This document shows, one piece after another, positions 21,131 to 32,214 of a stretch of 64,000 bases of DNA. Both the position numbers and the translations under genes were made by a program. Location of the stretch: assembly GCF_963082655.1 (NCBI RefSeq), contig NC_081556.1:1798001-1862000 (forward strand), written 5' to 3'. This DNA comes from Stomoxys calcitrans (Eukaryota > Arthropoda > Insecta > Diptera > Muscidae). Below the pieces are notes generated by a model that had not been told where the DNA came from, did not search any database, and saw only the letters and a list, made by a program, of their open reading frames with translations. Position 1 is the first letter of the stretch; every line of letters starts with the position of its first letter.

Positions 21131-21379
21131 TATCTAATATTTATATACGTCTTCAATAACGGGGAATGGTCGATCGCTGTCCGATTGATCTTGTTTCCGA
21201 TACCAGCTTTTGTGGTTCTAGAAGCCCCAGTTTTAGTTGAATTTTCACAAAATTTTTTCATTAGGTGCTTTAATTGACATCTGAGAATATGTTAAACATT
21301 TTATAAAGTCACAACCCCATTGGAAACGACTACAAATGCCGTAAAAAGGCTTTTATAGTCTATACACCTATATACCCGA

Positions 21380-22112
21380 CGCACAGTGGGATAGAATAAA
21401 AAAAAAACAATTAAAAAATATTCCATTTGAGAACGGATAGAGATAACTCTTTGGAATTTGAGATGGTTAGAGATGTTAAAGAGATAATGTTCAAGGTCTT
21501 AGGTGGTCCGGGCGCCTCTAGGCAAAGCCCCAAAAGTTGGTCGCCTCGGAATTTCGAAAAATTGTTCGGGCTACCAAATTTAGGAGACATATGAAGTAAA
21601 AAAGTATAAAACCAAATTTTTTGGAAAAAAAATGCAAAAATTTCACTTTTTTTTGGAATTTCAAACTGTTTAACTTTTAACTGAATTATTGGACGTTGAC
21701 GCATACTTGCAACAAAGTCATTGTCACCAATTCAAGTCACGCATCAAAATGAAAATCTAACCACAAAAGTTTTTGTAAATCGCCATTTTGTAAAAAATTA
21801 AAATTAAAGGACCAATATCATCGAAACCGGTGAAGATATTGTGTAACTCAAGCGGACTTTTTTATAGGCATTTGTGAGCACTATTGAGCAAAAATGTTGG
21901 GAATCGGACCACAAATAAAGATTTGGCAGTCCGAATAATTTTTCGAAATGCCAAGGTATCCAACTTTAGGGCCCTGTTAAGAGGTGCCCGGACCATTTAG
22001 GTCCTTGAACATTATTTCGATAACAACTCAGTTCTTTCCATTTCAAATTTCAAATCTTTTCTCAAATTGTATATTTTTTACTAGCTTTTTTTCGATTCTA
22101 TCCCACTGTGCG
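21380..22112. mobile_element. 733-bp foldback DNA element (CGCACAGTGGGATAGAAT ends)
   Basis: CGCACAGTGGGATAGAAT at 21380 is mirrored by ATTCTATCCCACTGTGCG ending at 22112. The inverted similarity goes much further in: GTTCAAGGTCTTAGGTGGTC on the left pairs with the reverse complement of GACCATTTAGGTCCTTGAAC on the right, so each arm is roughly 200 bp, imperfect. There is no transposase. A related half element is at 46515-46776. No clear target duplication was found. Confidence 0.82.
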
Positions 22113-23920
22113 AAGATACATTTCGGTTTAACCTAATACATCATGATATTTGAATGTTGGCAGAAGAGAAATATCATTGCCCAAGTGTCTGTGATAAATT
22201 TAATAAATTATAAGTTTTCTTTCCTAGAGATTATCTCAAGTTGTCATTGAGGATTTACTCTCAAATAAACTTCTTTTCAATTGGAATAATCCTTAAGAAA
22301 AATATCCTTAAATTCCACATTGTGTTGCTGTAACAATTGCCTGGGATTTAAGTAAAGAAATTAAGTGTCAGCATTTGGAAAGCCATTTTAATTGCTTTCT
22401 AAGTATACGAAAATAGATTCAAATCACTTTGTAACTTATTTTTGATTGCAAGCAAGAAGGACGAATGAGCATAGATGAGAAAAAAAAAATAAAAATAAGA
22501 TTTACCTCATTGATATGAAGAGATCCCTTAAAAGCTTAACTGGTTGGTTGGCTTAACCTCTTCCCTCATTAAGCTGCTAAACAACTGATGGCCTTGGTAA
22601 GGAAGCATGAATAATTTGTTTTCCTTTGGACAATCAAAGAGTTGTTGCTGCACTTTTAAATTGGAATACAAAACGACATTGCTTGCTCACTTAAGAATGC
22701 ATTCACAAGTCAAAGGACACCTAGCACGACGGGGGACTGCTCAGCACACAACAAAAAAAAAAAAAGAGAGTGACATTTATTTCTTTGGCAATGGTGTCAT
22801 GTTGCAACAGCGCCACTTGAAGTCGAAAAGTTGCATACCTTTGTTTGTTGGCTTTTTCTTCTTTGTTGTTTGCAGCGGCAGCTACCAACATCACTTCCAA
22901 GTGACAAGAATTCTCTGCTCTCAAGTGTGGCAAGGCAGGCACTCCTTAGCTCAGCTGTTGCTGCGGCAACTTCTGTTGCATTGACTTTGAGAATTTCTGC
23001 AGTTGCCTAGAAAGATAGAAACAGAGAGAGAGAGTGAGCGAGGGTAGTGTGTCTAACTTAAAAAGACGAATAATGGAATGCTGAAATATAAATGCAAATA
23101 TTTTTTAATATTCATTCAAAGCCAGCCAAAGGTCCCCTCTCCTCAGCCTTCCTCCATCTTGGGCTACGCCTTGACTTGATGCAGCATTTATTCGTTTGCT
23201 TTGCTACTTATGCTGTGACATTTGTTCACAGTTGAAATTCCTTCCTGTCAACGTCTGTTTAACTTCCGTTCTATGTGTTCACACTCACAGCCAAACACAC
23301 ACACACACACACATATATACCCGTTTAAACATTTTTAGGTTCATGATATCAGATCGCGTATGTACAGAGGGTGGGTAGTAATGAGAGGGTTTGCCATGGT
23401 TGCTGGTGTTGGCGTGTTGGCATTGGCGTTGATGGTCTGATGGTCTGAATGCTACTCTCACACATTCACATGTCAGAGTTTCCTTTTCCTACTGTTGTCA
23501 AAGGTTAAACATCTAGGACATGGGAATGTTCACAAGAATTTACTTGGCTTTCCTTCTTTTTTCTCATTTTTAATTTTAATATTCAGATGAACATATTGAT
23601 ATTTATCCCAGCCATTACCCATCCAAAGCGGATATAAACACAAATGAGACTGTCGTGTATGCCAGAGAGAGCTTCTATTTACTTGGAATATGACGCATAT
23701 GAATGTACACATAACGCATAACATATGACATTAGTATTTTTATTCGAGTATGAATATGAGAGCTATTGAAATATATAGCCAATTTTCTCAGAATATTTAG
23801 ATTAGATTTTGTTTCATAGTCTATAACTGAAGAGCGTAGGTGATAATCTCTCTTAAATTTCATATACACAGGTGCCATAGGGAGTTACTTACTTTTGGAT
23901 AAAAAATGGATTTTTGTTGT
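22113..23920 (+). other. Repeat-poor intronic DNA, no gene seen
   Basis: It contains GA repeats near 23020-23035, CA run 23296-23312 and a poly-A near 22750. ORFs (22607-22984 and others) have no domain signal and include homopolymer-coded residues. Confidence 0.55.
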
Positions 23921-23925
23921 TGTTA

Positions 23926-24325
23926 TATTGGCACAAGGAGGCCACTGTGGTTTGTTGAGGTTCGCCTATGACGCCGAAAGCCTAGGTTAAAATTCTGGCA
24001 AAAACATCAGATAAATCAGCGGTGGTACCTCCTCATAAATGCTGGCAACATTTGGGAAGTGGGCAACTGTTTGGACTCGGCTGGCCCTTGTTCTTTAATA
24101 GAATGTTAACAGGCAGATTTGCTAAAATATTTGAATTTGGTAATCTTACTGTCCGATACAAGTTTAACCACAATGATAAGAGACTCCTTTTTATAGCCGA
24201 TGCCGAACGGCACCTCTTCGAGGAGAAGTTTTTACATGGCTGCCATACCAAATGGTTAGTATCTCAAAAATTTCGCCAACATTAGGAGGTGATAACCACC
24301 AGTGAAAATTGTTTCTGATATTGTT
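23926..24325. mobile_element. Head-to-head inverted pair of SINE copies
   Basis: Left copy (+) runs from TTGGCACAAGGAGGCCACTG with the SINE head to the tail (CCTTGTTCTTTAATAGAATG, about 24125). The right copy (-) follows at once, from its tail (TGTCCGATACAAGTTTAACC) back to ATTAGGAGGTGATAACCACC at about 24310. Both are diverged. The pair would form a hairpin if transcribed. Confidence 0.7.
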
Positions 24326-25605
24326 ATTGTAGCAGTTTGTTGCGTTCTATCTTTTGTCTGCTTGATTCTGTTGAGTGTCAAGACCCGGGAACTCTGGGAC
24401 TAAGATGGGGTGCGTCTACAGGGATCTGGGTCTGAGTCGAGTGGGTCTGGCAGGGCAGTTAAACAGGTGACGTGTATCGTGCGGTCCCTGGTTACAATCG
24501 GGACATACATCTTGCACGTCGGCATCAATCCGTGCTCTGTAGGGGTTGAGCCGGCTGCATCTGCCGGAACGTAATTGAGCCAGAACTATTCTGGTTTGCA
24601 GGGGGAGGTCAATTTCTTCAGATGCAATGGGAGGCGGTCCGTTCCCACCCGGTAGCCATTTATCGCATCTGCCACGGTGTATGCATGAATGTTGTCTAGA
24701 CCTGTTTGATACGCCGCTTGATCTAGAGGTTCTCTCTTGTTGCGTGCGTTTGTAGTGAACAATGTGCCTGAAGATTTGGTGGAAGATATATTCAGAGTTG
24801 TTGCAGCGAAATATGAGGCAAGTTCGTTAAGTTAGACGTTCAACCTATCGCAGATGTCAACAATGGGTGGGGGCCTGATGCCATGATCGTACAATCGTCC
24901 GCATATGATACGATCGCTATGGCGTCTAGAGGGGGTGGAATGAAAGATAGGTAGAGGCCGGAAATATTACCCCACCTTGGGAAACACCCTGTTTTACTCT
25001 ACGGTAATTCGACTTCTTATCCCTAAATTCCACAAATGACTGGCGAGCACACAGATAATTCAACGCCTTGGATGATTTGGCGCACGGATGACATTTGTAA
25101 CTTTGCCTACGGTAAATTGTGATGGCTGTCCATTGGCTCAGAGGCCACGGATCTGCCGAATGGCTCTCCTCTTTGCCCTGTCACTCTCGGGATGCACAAT
25201 AAATTGACGGTTGAATTCCGTTTATGTTCGTTGACTACCCTGTTTATTTCTAGATTCAGCTCACTGACTCTGGGGTTTAGTAGGGTCCATACAACGAATC
25301 CCATCACGCTCGTCTGCGTCTGCCTCACATGGGGTATTCGACCGGCTGGTATAAAGCGAGCGGCTGCTGCGGTAATGATGTCTCAGAATTTCCTCTCGGA
25401 AACTAGCACATCCGAGGGGGGTGGCAGCTCACTGAAACGGCAATTGTTATACTCTCTGAAGCCAGCCCAATCGGCCTTTTTCTAATTGATAAAAATCCGG
25501 CGCTCAGAGGTAATGAAGTCGGTGGGTCGGTCTATGGTGAGAATTATGGGGAGGTGGTTTGAGCCTAAATAGATGACGGCTTGCCAGGATACGTCACTCA
25601 GTAGA

Positions 25606-26259
25606 TCAGGGGATCGTAATCCTAGTGGGGGCATCCCCATTCAGCGTGCAAAACGTGGAGCCTTCAATCTGACTACCTAGGGGAGAATACCATGAACTGT
25701 GATGCGCATTAAAGTCCCCTAAAACCAGACTATTATGGCCAGATAGTAAACCATTTAAGTCGGGATTGTAAGCTTGGCCGTTAATTGGGACACAGCTACT
25801 AACCGGCGGTATATATACGTTGTATAGCTCTATCTCGGCAGTACCAGACCTGACTGTTATCCCCATGCACTCCATGTAGGTGTCACTAGCGCCAGGCGCA
25901 GGACAGATGGGTCTATATTGCACGGAATAGTGCATCACTGAAGCCAATCCCACACCTCCATTCCTTGAGCGATCCTTACGTAGCACTTTGTATCCGTGAT
26001 AACTGTGCAAGCTGCAGGTGTTGGTCAGCTTTGTCTCCTGGATCGCTGCGACCAATATGTTCTTCCGACTCATAAAATCCACAATCTCATCGATCTCGCC
26101 ACGAGACCGTTGCAGTTTAGTTGCAAAAATGATACACTTCCCGGCACTGGCCTGACAATATTGGGGCTGGGATGTTGCCGTTGCGTAAATTGCCGTACAG
26201 GAGCGGTCGGGGGGGGTCACATAGTCCGACGACGAGGACCCAGATGGCGACGACCACAC
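25606..26259 (-). pseudogene. LINE-A AP-endonuclease domain ORF (217 codons)
   Basis: This open frame carries the APE-type endonuclease motifs in order: IQETKL (E about residue 75), NVYIPP (about 147-152) and LGDFNAHHSSWYS (D182, N184, H186), then GSQIEG. In non-LTR elements this domain nicks the target DNA to prime reverse transcription. The N-terminal motif normally reading like WNANG is missing (here ATKLQ) and the C-terminal SDH block is lost to a frameshift. It is a relic, though long for a decayed copy, which suggests fairly recent insertion. Confidence 0.85.
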
Positions 26260-26414
26260 CGCTTGTGACCCACTGCTACTGTTCGCACAGTATCTTGCGA
26301 ACTAACCAGTATGACTATACTCCCGTAGTGAGGTGAGGCCAGAGCAAGATCCATGCACCGGTTACACCATACCGACCGATGATGGAGGCAGTTCTGGCAA
26401 ACCGAACAGAACCA

Positions 26415-26438
26415 GGGACCGGGGTTCTTTTCAGTCTC
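26415..26438 (-). other. 2A-like motif ETEKNPGP in LINE-A
   Basis: The eight codons read E-T-E-K-N-P-G-P, resembling the D-x-E-x-N-P-G-P ribosome-skipping motif, with Glu in place of the first Asp. Cys pairs (CSVC, CNRC) follow immediately. 2A-like motifs are known near the N-terminus of some non-LTR elements. Activity of this variant is unproven. Confidence 0.55.
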
Positions 26439-26555
26439 GGCACGGACCAGAAGCATGCGGAGAAGGCACTCCGGGATGTGCCTCTCCCATGACGAAAAAA
26501 GACGAACACATAAACTGAGGCGGCAGAGTTCCATCTGGTCAATCCGGCTGCCATG

Positions 26556-26820
26556 GGATTTCTGATGTTCTCGCCAGGGTGCGAACCTAGACGTTGAGCG
26601 TTCAAGGCGGACATGATAACCTTTGCGTTACTGTGGCCACCAAAGATAATTAGCCATATAGAAACATCCCTTTAAGGAGGTGGAGCCTTGTGGCGCGCCA
26701 TGAAGACTTGGCTATAAATCAAGCCCCTTGTAATTGGCTAAAACTTGAATCGGACGGCACTCATTGATTGATGGGAGAAGTATCCCGTTATTTCTTAACG
26801 AAATTTTCGTAAGCAAATTG
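26556..26820. mobile_element. Two SINE pieces in opposite orientation
   Basis: The left piece (26556-26640) is a reverse SINE head (CTGATGTTCTCGCCAGGGTG, GGCGGACATG, CTGTGGCCACC). The right piece (about 26655-26820) is a forward tail (CTTGGCTATAAATCAAGCC, TTGAATCGGACGGCACTCATTG). Confidence 0.65.
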
Positions 26821-26856
26821 CAATAAAAAAAAAAACTCTCCAACCATGAAACTATG

Positions 26857-27694
26857 ATACCCTCCACCATAGGATGGGGGCAATACTAATTTCGTCATTC
26901 CGTTTGTAACACCTCGAAATATGCGCCCAAGACCCTATAAAGTATATATATATATTCTATATCGTCATGATATTTTGAGTCGATCTAGCTATGCCCGTCC
27001 GTCGGTCCATCCGTCTGTTTGTCCGCCCGTCCGTCTGTCTCCCGAAAGCACACTCACTTTAGAAGGGATAAAGCTAGGCGCTTAAAAATTTTGCACAAAT
27101 ATTTCTTATTAGTGGAGGTCGGTTGTGATTGTAAATGAGCCATGTTTTGATGTAGCTGTCATATAAACCGATCTTGGGTCTTGACTTCATTAGCTTCTTT
27201 CCGATTTGGCTGAAATTTTGTACGTAGTGTTTTCGCATCGCTTCCACCCATTGTGCTAAGTATGGTTCAAATCGGTTCATAACCTGATATAGCTGCCATA
27301 TAAACCGATCTCCCGATTAGACTTCTTGGGTTTCTAGAGAGTGTATGTCTTATTCGATTTGGGTGAAATTTTGCACATATCGGCATGGCTTTCAACTACT
27401 GCTCCAAGTATGATCTTGATTGGTTGATAACCTGATATAGCTGCCATATTAACCGATCTTCCAATTTGACTTTGTGAGCATATGGAGGTCACAATTATTG
27501 CTCGATTTGCCGGAAGTTTTGGAGGTGTTGATTTTCTACGACTTCTAACAGCCATGACAAGTATGGTCAATATAGGTCAATAACTTGATATAGCTCATAT
27601 ATATTTGAAATCAAAGTCATTCACAAACTTGACAAATGCGATCCATGGTGGAGGGTATATAAGATTCGGTCCGGCCGAACTTAACACACTTTTA
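26857..27694 (+). mobile_element. DINE-like element with both ends
   Basis: The left end is ATACCCTCCACCATAGGATG. The right end is CCATGGTGGAGGGTATATAA followed by hairpin TTCGGTCCGGCCGAA (27665-27679). The GTCCG/GTCTG tract is at 26996-27040 and units of the GCTGCCATATAAACCGATC type lie at about 27154, 27292 and 27440 (spacing 138 and 148 bp). At 838 bp it is shorter than the 3262 copy because it has fewer units. Confidence 0.82.
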
Positions 27695-28075
27695 CTGGTT
27701 TTTCCTTTAGGAACATTTTGCTGCTGCTATCTCCCCTCCAAAAATTGTTTATGCTCAGACGCAATGGCATTATGGGCCTTTAATGATTTGGACAAAAGCT
27801 TTCGCTTATCCCTAATTCATTAGAGAATAAATCAATTTATCTTGGCAAAGCTTAATTAATAATTTCGTCCTTGTTATTGTTAATATGAGATAGGATACAA
27901 AAGATTGAAGTTAATAAATGAGACACTGATGAAAACATAAATGGAAAGATAAACAACCTTTTGAGGCAAAAGGTTCATAATTCTATTTGTTGTCAAGTAA
28001 TACTGGCAAAATTAATCACCTCTAATATATGGATGTGTGTGTGTGTGTGTGTGTTTGTAAGCATCTAAGTATGTA
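27695..28075 (+). other. Non-coding spacer with (GT)n
   Basis: No gene. A GT run at 28033-28054 lies 20 bp left of the MITE insertion. Confidence 0.6.
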
Positions 28076-28682
28076 AAGGGTGATTTTTTTGAGGTTAGGA
28101 TTTTCATGCATTAGTATTTGACAGATCACGTGGGATTTCAGACATGGTGTCAAAGAGAAAGATGCTCAGTATGCTTTGACATTTCATCATGAATAGACTT
28201 ACTAACGAGCAACGCTTGCAAATCATTGAATTTTATTACCAAAATCAGTGTTCGGTTCGAAATGTGTTCATTCACCGTAACGTTGCGTCCAACAGCATCT
28301 TTGAAAAAATACGGTCCAATGATTCCACCAGCGTACAAACCACACCAAACAGTGCATTTTTCGGGATGCATGGGCAGTTCTTGAACGGCTTCTGGTTGCT
28401 CTTCACTCCAAATGCGGCAATTTTGCTTATTTACGTAGCCATTCAACCAGAAATGAGCCTCATCGCTGAACAAAATTTGTCAAAATTTGAACACATTTCG
28501 AACCGAACACTGATTTTGGTAATAAAATTCAATGATTTGCAAGCGTTGCTCGTTAGTAAGTCTATTCATGATGAAATGTCAAAGCATACTGAGCATCTTT
28601 CTCTTTGACACCATGTCTGAAATCCCACGTGATCTGTCAAATACTAATGCATGAAAATCCTAACCTCAAAAAAATCACCCTT
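28076..28682 (-). mobile_element. 607-bp palindromic MITE, copy 2 (inverted relative to copy 1)
   Basis: TA flanks (28074-28075, 28683-28684), the same 194-bp inverted repeats and the same 219-bp core, but with the transposase fragment FSDEAHFWLNG on the reverse strand. Length is identical to copy 1 at 1517-2123; by eye only about two bases differ, both in the left repeat of copy 1. Such identity suggests recent mobility. Confidence 0.93.
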
Positions 28683-28684
28683 TA

Positions 28685-29585
28685 TATGTGTGTAAGTAAT
28701 AACTGCTGGTAAAATGGTATCCTGTTAACATGTCATTATTAACTCCCCCACCACGTTTAAGCATCTCCAACACTTACTCTCTCTCCTCCCTTTCCAACCT
28801 ATGAGGTTTTTTTTCTGTATGCCGCTTTATCTCATTTATTCTTAGCTTAACAACCTAATGGTCTACAACAAAAACGTTATTGCCTTTGTTGTGTTAACAT
28901 TTCTACGGCTTTTAAAGATCTTGCCAAAGCTTCCGTGAAATGAAAGTAGCACGAGCAGCAGCCTCATCATAAGGTGGAAGGGGTGGTGGTGGTTATATTT
29001 AGGCTGCCTGATGTACAGGCATTGTCCTTCGATGGCTTCAACTTTAATACATGTGTCGATTTGAACTATTACCTCCCTCCCCCCCAAACACACTAGGTGG
29101 AGCGGTGTTAGGGAGGCTGTGTTTGTGTATGAAGGGAATCCTCAATTCATTGCCTACTATGTTTGGGCAAAGGAAATCAAAAGGGATGGTCTTTGTGACT
29201 GGATAACTTCATTGGCAGGAGGCCAAACCAAACCAAATTGGAAAAGGCAGTAGAGGATGAAAACGAAAAGAACTTCATGGGCTGCCCTACGTCATATGTA
29301 TGCGTGTTCCTGCTTTTGGTCGAGCTCGCTATGGGGTCCTCTTGCTTCACATACAGTTTAAAATCTCTTTAGAAGTTAAAGGTAGAGTAAATATTCATCA
29401 GCTACACCCAAAACATTATAGAAATCCAATTTTGGTAAAATTTTGCAAACAACACAATTTCTACAATATTTTAAAATTAAAAAAGAAATTTCTAAAAGTA
29501 ATAATTTAATTTAAAAAATCTTTTATAGAAAAATAAATTTGACGAAATTTTTCATTGAAAAATAATGTGACAAAATAGGCTACAT
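28685..29585 (+). other. Intronic DNA, no gene seen
   Basis: Contains T runs, a C-rich stretch near 29080 and AT-rich text with a few TTTTATAGAAAAATAAATTTGACG words of the 29-bp minisatellite type near 29525. Confidence 0.55.
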
Positions 29586-29589
29586 AATT

Positions 29590-30560
29590 TTTTGATATCG
29601 GAAGGGGGCGGACCCTCCCCTTATTCCAAAAAAACACCACCCAAAATCAAAGGTGGACAATGTGGGTATCAAATGAAAGGCATTGAAGAGTACAATACGA
29701 ATATGGAATTACAAATTGGGTCCAAGTACCCAGAAAGTCGTCCTAACCCCAAAACTCCCCCATATAGACATATTGGACGTTCATATCAATATGGGGCTTA
29801 AATGAAAGGTATTCGGGAGTAGATTACGAATATGGCAAAAAATTAAGTCCATGTAATTGGAGGTATCATCACCCCCAAAAAAACCCCTAAATGGGCATAT
29901 TAGCCGACCATGGCTTTGTAGGACTCAAATGAAGGCAATTTGAGAGTGGATTAGGAAAATTACATTAAAATTAATGTTAAAGTACCTAGGTGGGGCTTAG
30001 TCTCCTTAAAACACCTCAAATAGGTTATTCGATCCATCATAACAATTTGGGACTCAAGTGAAAGGTATTTGAGAGTAGAAGAGGAATCCAGTTTTGGGGG
30101 CAAATGTGAGTGGGTAAGCCCCAAGGCACCCCCTAAACTGAACTTATTTTCCGAACATGTCAATATGTGGCTTAAATGAAATGTTTTTGGGAGTAAAGAA
30201 CGAATTTGGTAAATATTTTTAAGGCAAAATAGCGGAGTGCCAGCCCCAAAACGCCATCCAAACCGTACATATTCATCGGCAATTTTGGGCTTAAATTAAA
30301 GGTATTTGGGAGTGAAGCACGAGTTTGACATCCATATTTGGGCGAAATGTCTGAGATACCATTCCACCCCCAACAAGCACTCGCTGTAAAAAAAGTATTT
30401 CAGAGTAAAGCACGAAGCTTATATTTACTTTAAGGACCATGTGACAAGGGTGGCCACCTCACTCCCTAAATACACCCAAACCCGGACATATTTAACCACT
30501 ACAATATAGGAGTCCAAAGAAAGATATAAGGGAGTAGAGCAAAAATTTGCACATGAACAT
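29590..30560 (+). repeat. Array family 2: ~120-130-bp tandem units
   Basis: The core AAATGAAAGGTATTTGGGAG (and variants) recurs near 29672, 29805, 29932, 30060, 30178, 30298, 30390 and 30521, each followed by ACGAATTTGG-like text and a CCCCCAAA-rich module. The same family is at 46810-47630 and 54445-55260. There is no ORF or recognised ends, so the class is unknown. Confidence 0.8.
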
Positions 30561-30830
30561 TTAATTAAAGAACAGGGGCAAACTTCTCACATATGAGCGA
30601 TGTCCGATTCAAGTTGAGACTTAATTATAAAGGACCTTCTTATATCACAAATGAGTGATGTCCGATTCCAGTTAAGACTCAATGATAAAGGACCTCCTTT
30701 TTATAGCAGTGCGACACCTCTATGGGGAGAAGTTTTTACATGATTTCTAGGCATGGCATAGTACTTCACAAATGTCGCCGATATTAGGAGGGCATAACCA
30801 CCACTTCAAATTTTTCAAATGCTCACGCCA
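30561..30830 (-). mobile_element. SINE fragments with internal duplication
   Basis: Reverse SINE tail words (CTCACATATGAGCGATGTCC and again CACAAATGAGTGATGTCCGA) occur twice in a row. They are followed by CCTCCTTTTTATAGC, GTGCGACACCTC and GGAGGGCATAACCACC. The head and box B are degraded. Confidence 0.65.
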
Positions 30831-31009
30831 GGATTTAGACGGACTTGCTTACTTCTGGGGTTCAAAGGCACGAAATCGTTTTCCACATTCGGGGCGAAAT
30901 GTCCCCATCCTAAATCTCTTTCAAAACAGTACTTACATATCGACCATTGCAATATAAGGCTCAAATAAAAGGTAAAATAGCGCTAAAGAAGGCCCTGAGG
31001 AAAAAATTT

Positions 31010-31165
31010 CTATAGAAATAAAATTTTGAAAAAAAAAATTCTATGGAAATCAAATTTTTCCATAATTTTCTATAGAAATAAAATTTTGACAAAATTTTCT
31101 ATAGAAATAAAATTTTGACAAAATCTTTATTGAAAAACAAATTTTTGACAAAATTTTTTATAGAA
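31010..31165 (+). repeat. 29-bp minisatellite piece
   Basis: Repeats of TAGAAATAAAATTTTGACAA type, the same unit family as the large array at 40170-41760. Confidence 0.8.
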
Positions 31166-31184
31166 ATAAATAAAATTTTTAATT

Positions 31185-31400
31185 TTTCAAGTTTTTTGCC
31201 TGTTAGAGCGAGATCATCAAATTTTACAACTTTTGTTTGTTTCTCTTTCGAGACGAGCTCAATGATCGGAGATGCAAATGGAAAAGGAAAGCCAAAGATA
31301 GCAAATAGTACAGTAAAGAACTCTCAAAAGAAAGGAAAAATGTGTGATGTTGCTCAAAGGCATTTGACCGGCTATCCGTGTCACGATTTCTGATTCGCCA
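31185..31400 (+). repeat. Dispersed repeat R3, copy 1
   Basis: TTTTTCAAGTTTTTTGCCTG and GAGACGAGCTCAATGATCGG are shared with 34120-34215; the second also occurs, with one change, at 33687-33710. The family is unknown. In copy 3 the repeat is preceded by a tRNA-like GGTTCGAATCCCGG at 34083. Confidence 0.65.
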
Positions 31401-32214
31401 AAATTTTGAATTTTTTCTTAGAAATTAAATACTAAAAAAATTTTCCTAGAAACAACTTTTTGAGAAAATTAAACAACAAATCCAAAATTTTCTATGCAAA
31501 TAAAATTTTTACCAATTTTTTGTAGAAATAAACTTTAGACAACAAATTTATTGATAAAAATGTCTAAAGAGTAAATTTTTTAAAAAAAATTTTGACAAAA
31601 TTATTTAAACAAATATCAATTTAACTGACGTTTAATAGGAAGATATTTGGAAACAATTTTCAATAAAATTATATAAACATCGAGGTATTTTCGATATAAG
31701 TACGACCTACCAATGCCCTGGAAGCCTCCGCACGTAATGTGGTTGAATAAGTTCCCTAATGAAGGACGAACCGTCCCAGCTAACAAAATTTTACGATTTC
31801 GGTCCGACAATCGAATGAATCATCCGATATCGGATACGAACTCTTACCGACATCGTAACTATAAACGAGAGATATAGTTGTAATGTTGTCGGAACGACAC
31901 GGCTGAGGGAAATCTGATACAATTATCACCATATCGTACCGATGTCGGAGTAAAATTCCAGGGAAATTCGAATGGGAAATTTTAGGTCGTACCGATTTCT
32001 TGACGAATGTCTTACATAATGCCGACGATTTTCCAAGGCAAGCACACGTAATTCCAAAAAAACAAAAACAAAATTTAACAGAATTTTCCATAAGAATATT
32101 CATCTCTATAGAAATAAAATTTTGTTAAAATATTTGGATTAAATTAAATTTTGTAACATTTTTCTGAAGAAATTAAATTTTGACAAAATTTTCTAAAAAG
32201 TCTGTGCGATGGGT
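31401..32214 (+). other. Minisatellite pieces around a CG-rich block
   Basis: 29-bp-type words at 31430-31620 and 32090-32200 flank a block at 31700-32040 rich in CCGA/TCGG words (for example CCGATATCGG at 31824). No gene. Confidence 0.5.

Larger units (their letters stand above)
24335..26545 (-). pseudogene. LINE-A non-LTR retrotransposon with zinc-finger region, endonuclease and partial RT
   Basis: Reading leftward from 26545: a head (AGCCGGATTGACCAGATGG), an ORF with ETEKNPGP (26415-26438) followed by CSVCQN...CNRC Cys pairs, then the AP endonuclease (25606-26259), a post-endonuclease region, RT palm with intact YADD (24894-24905) inside SYADDCTIMASG, and the C-terminal region (24340-24720). 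Frameshifts occur after the Cys region and through RT. The RT fingers and thumb are shortened by deletions, since the whole is only 2.2 kb. The 3' end reads AACAAACTGCTACAATAACA. This is the most complete LINE-A here and gives the domain order for the other copies. Confidence 0.88.
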
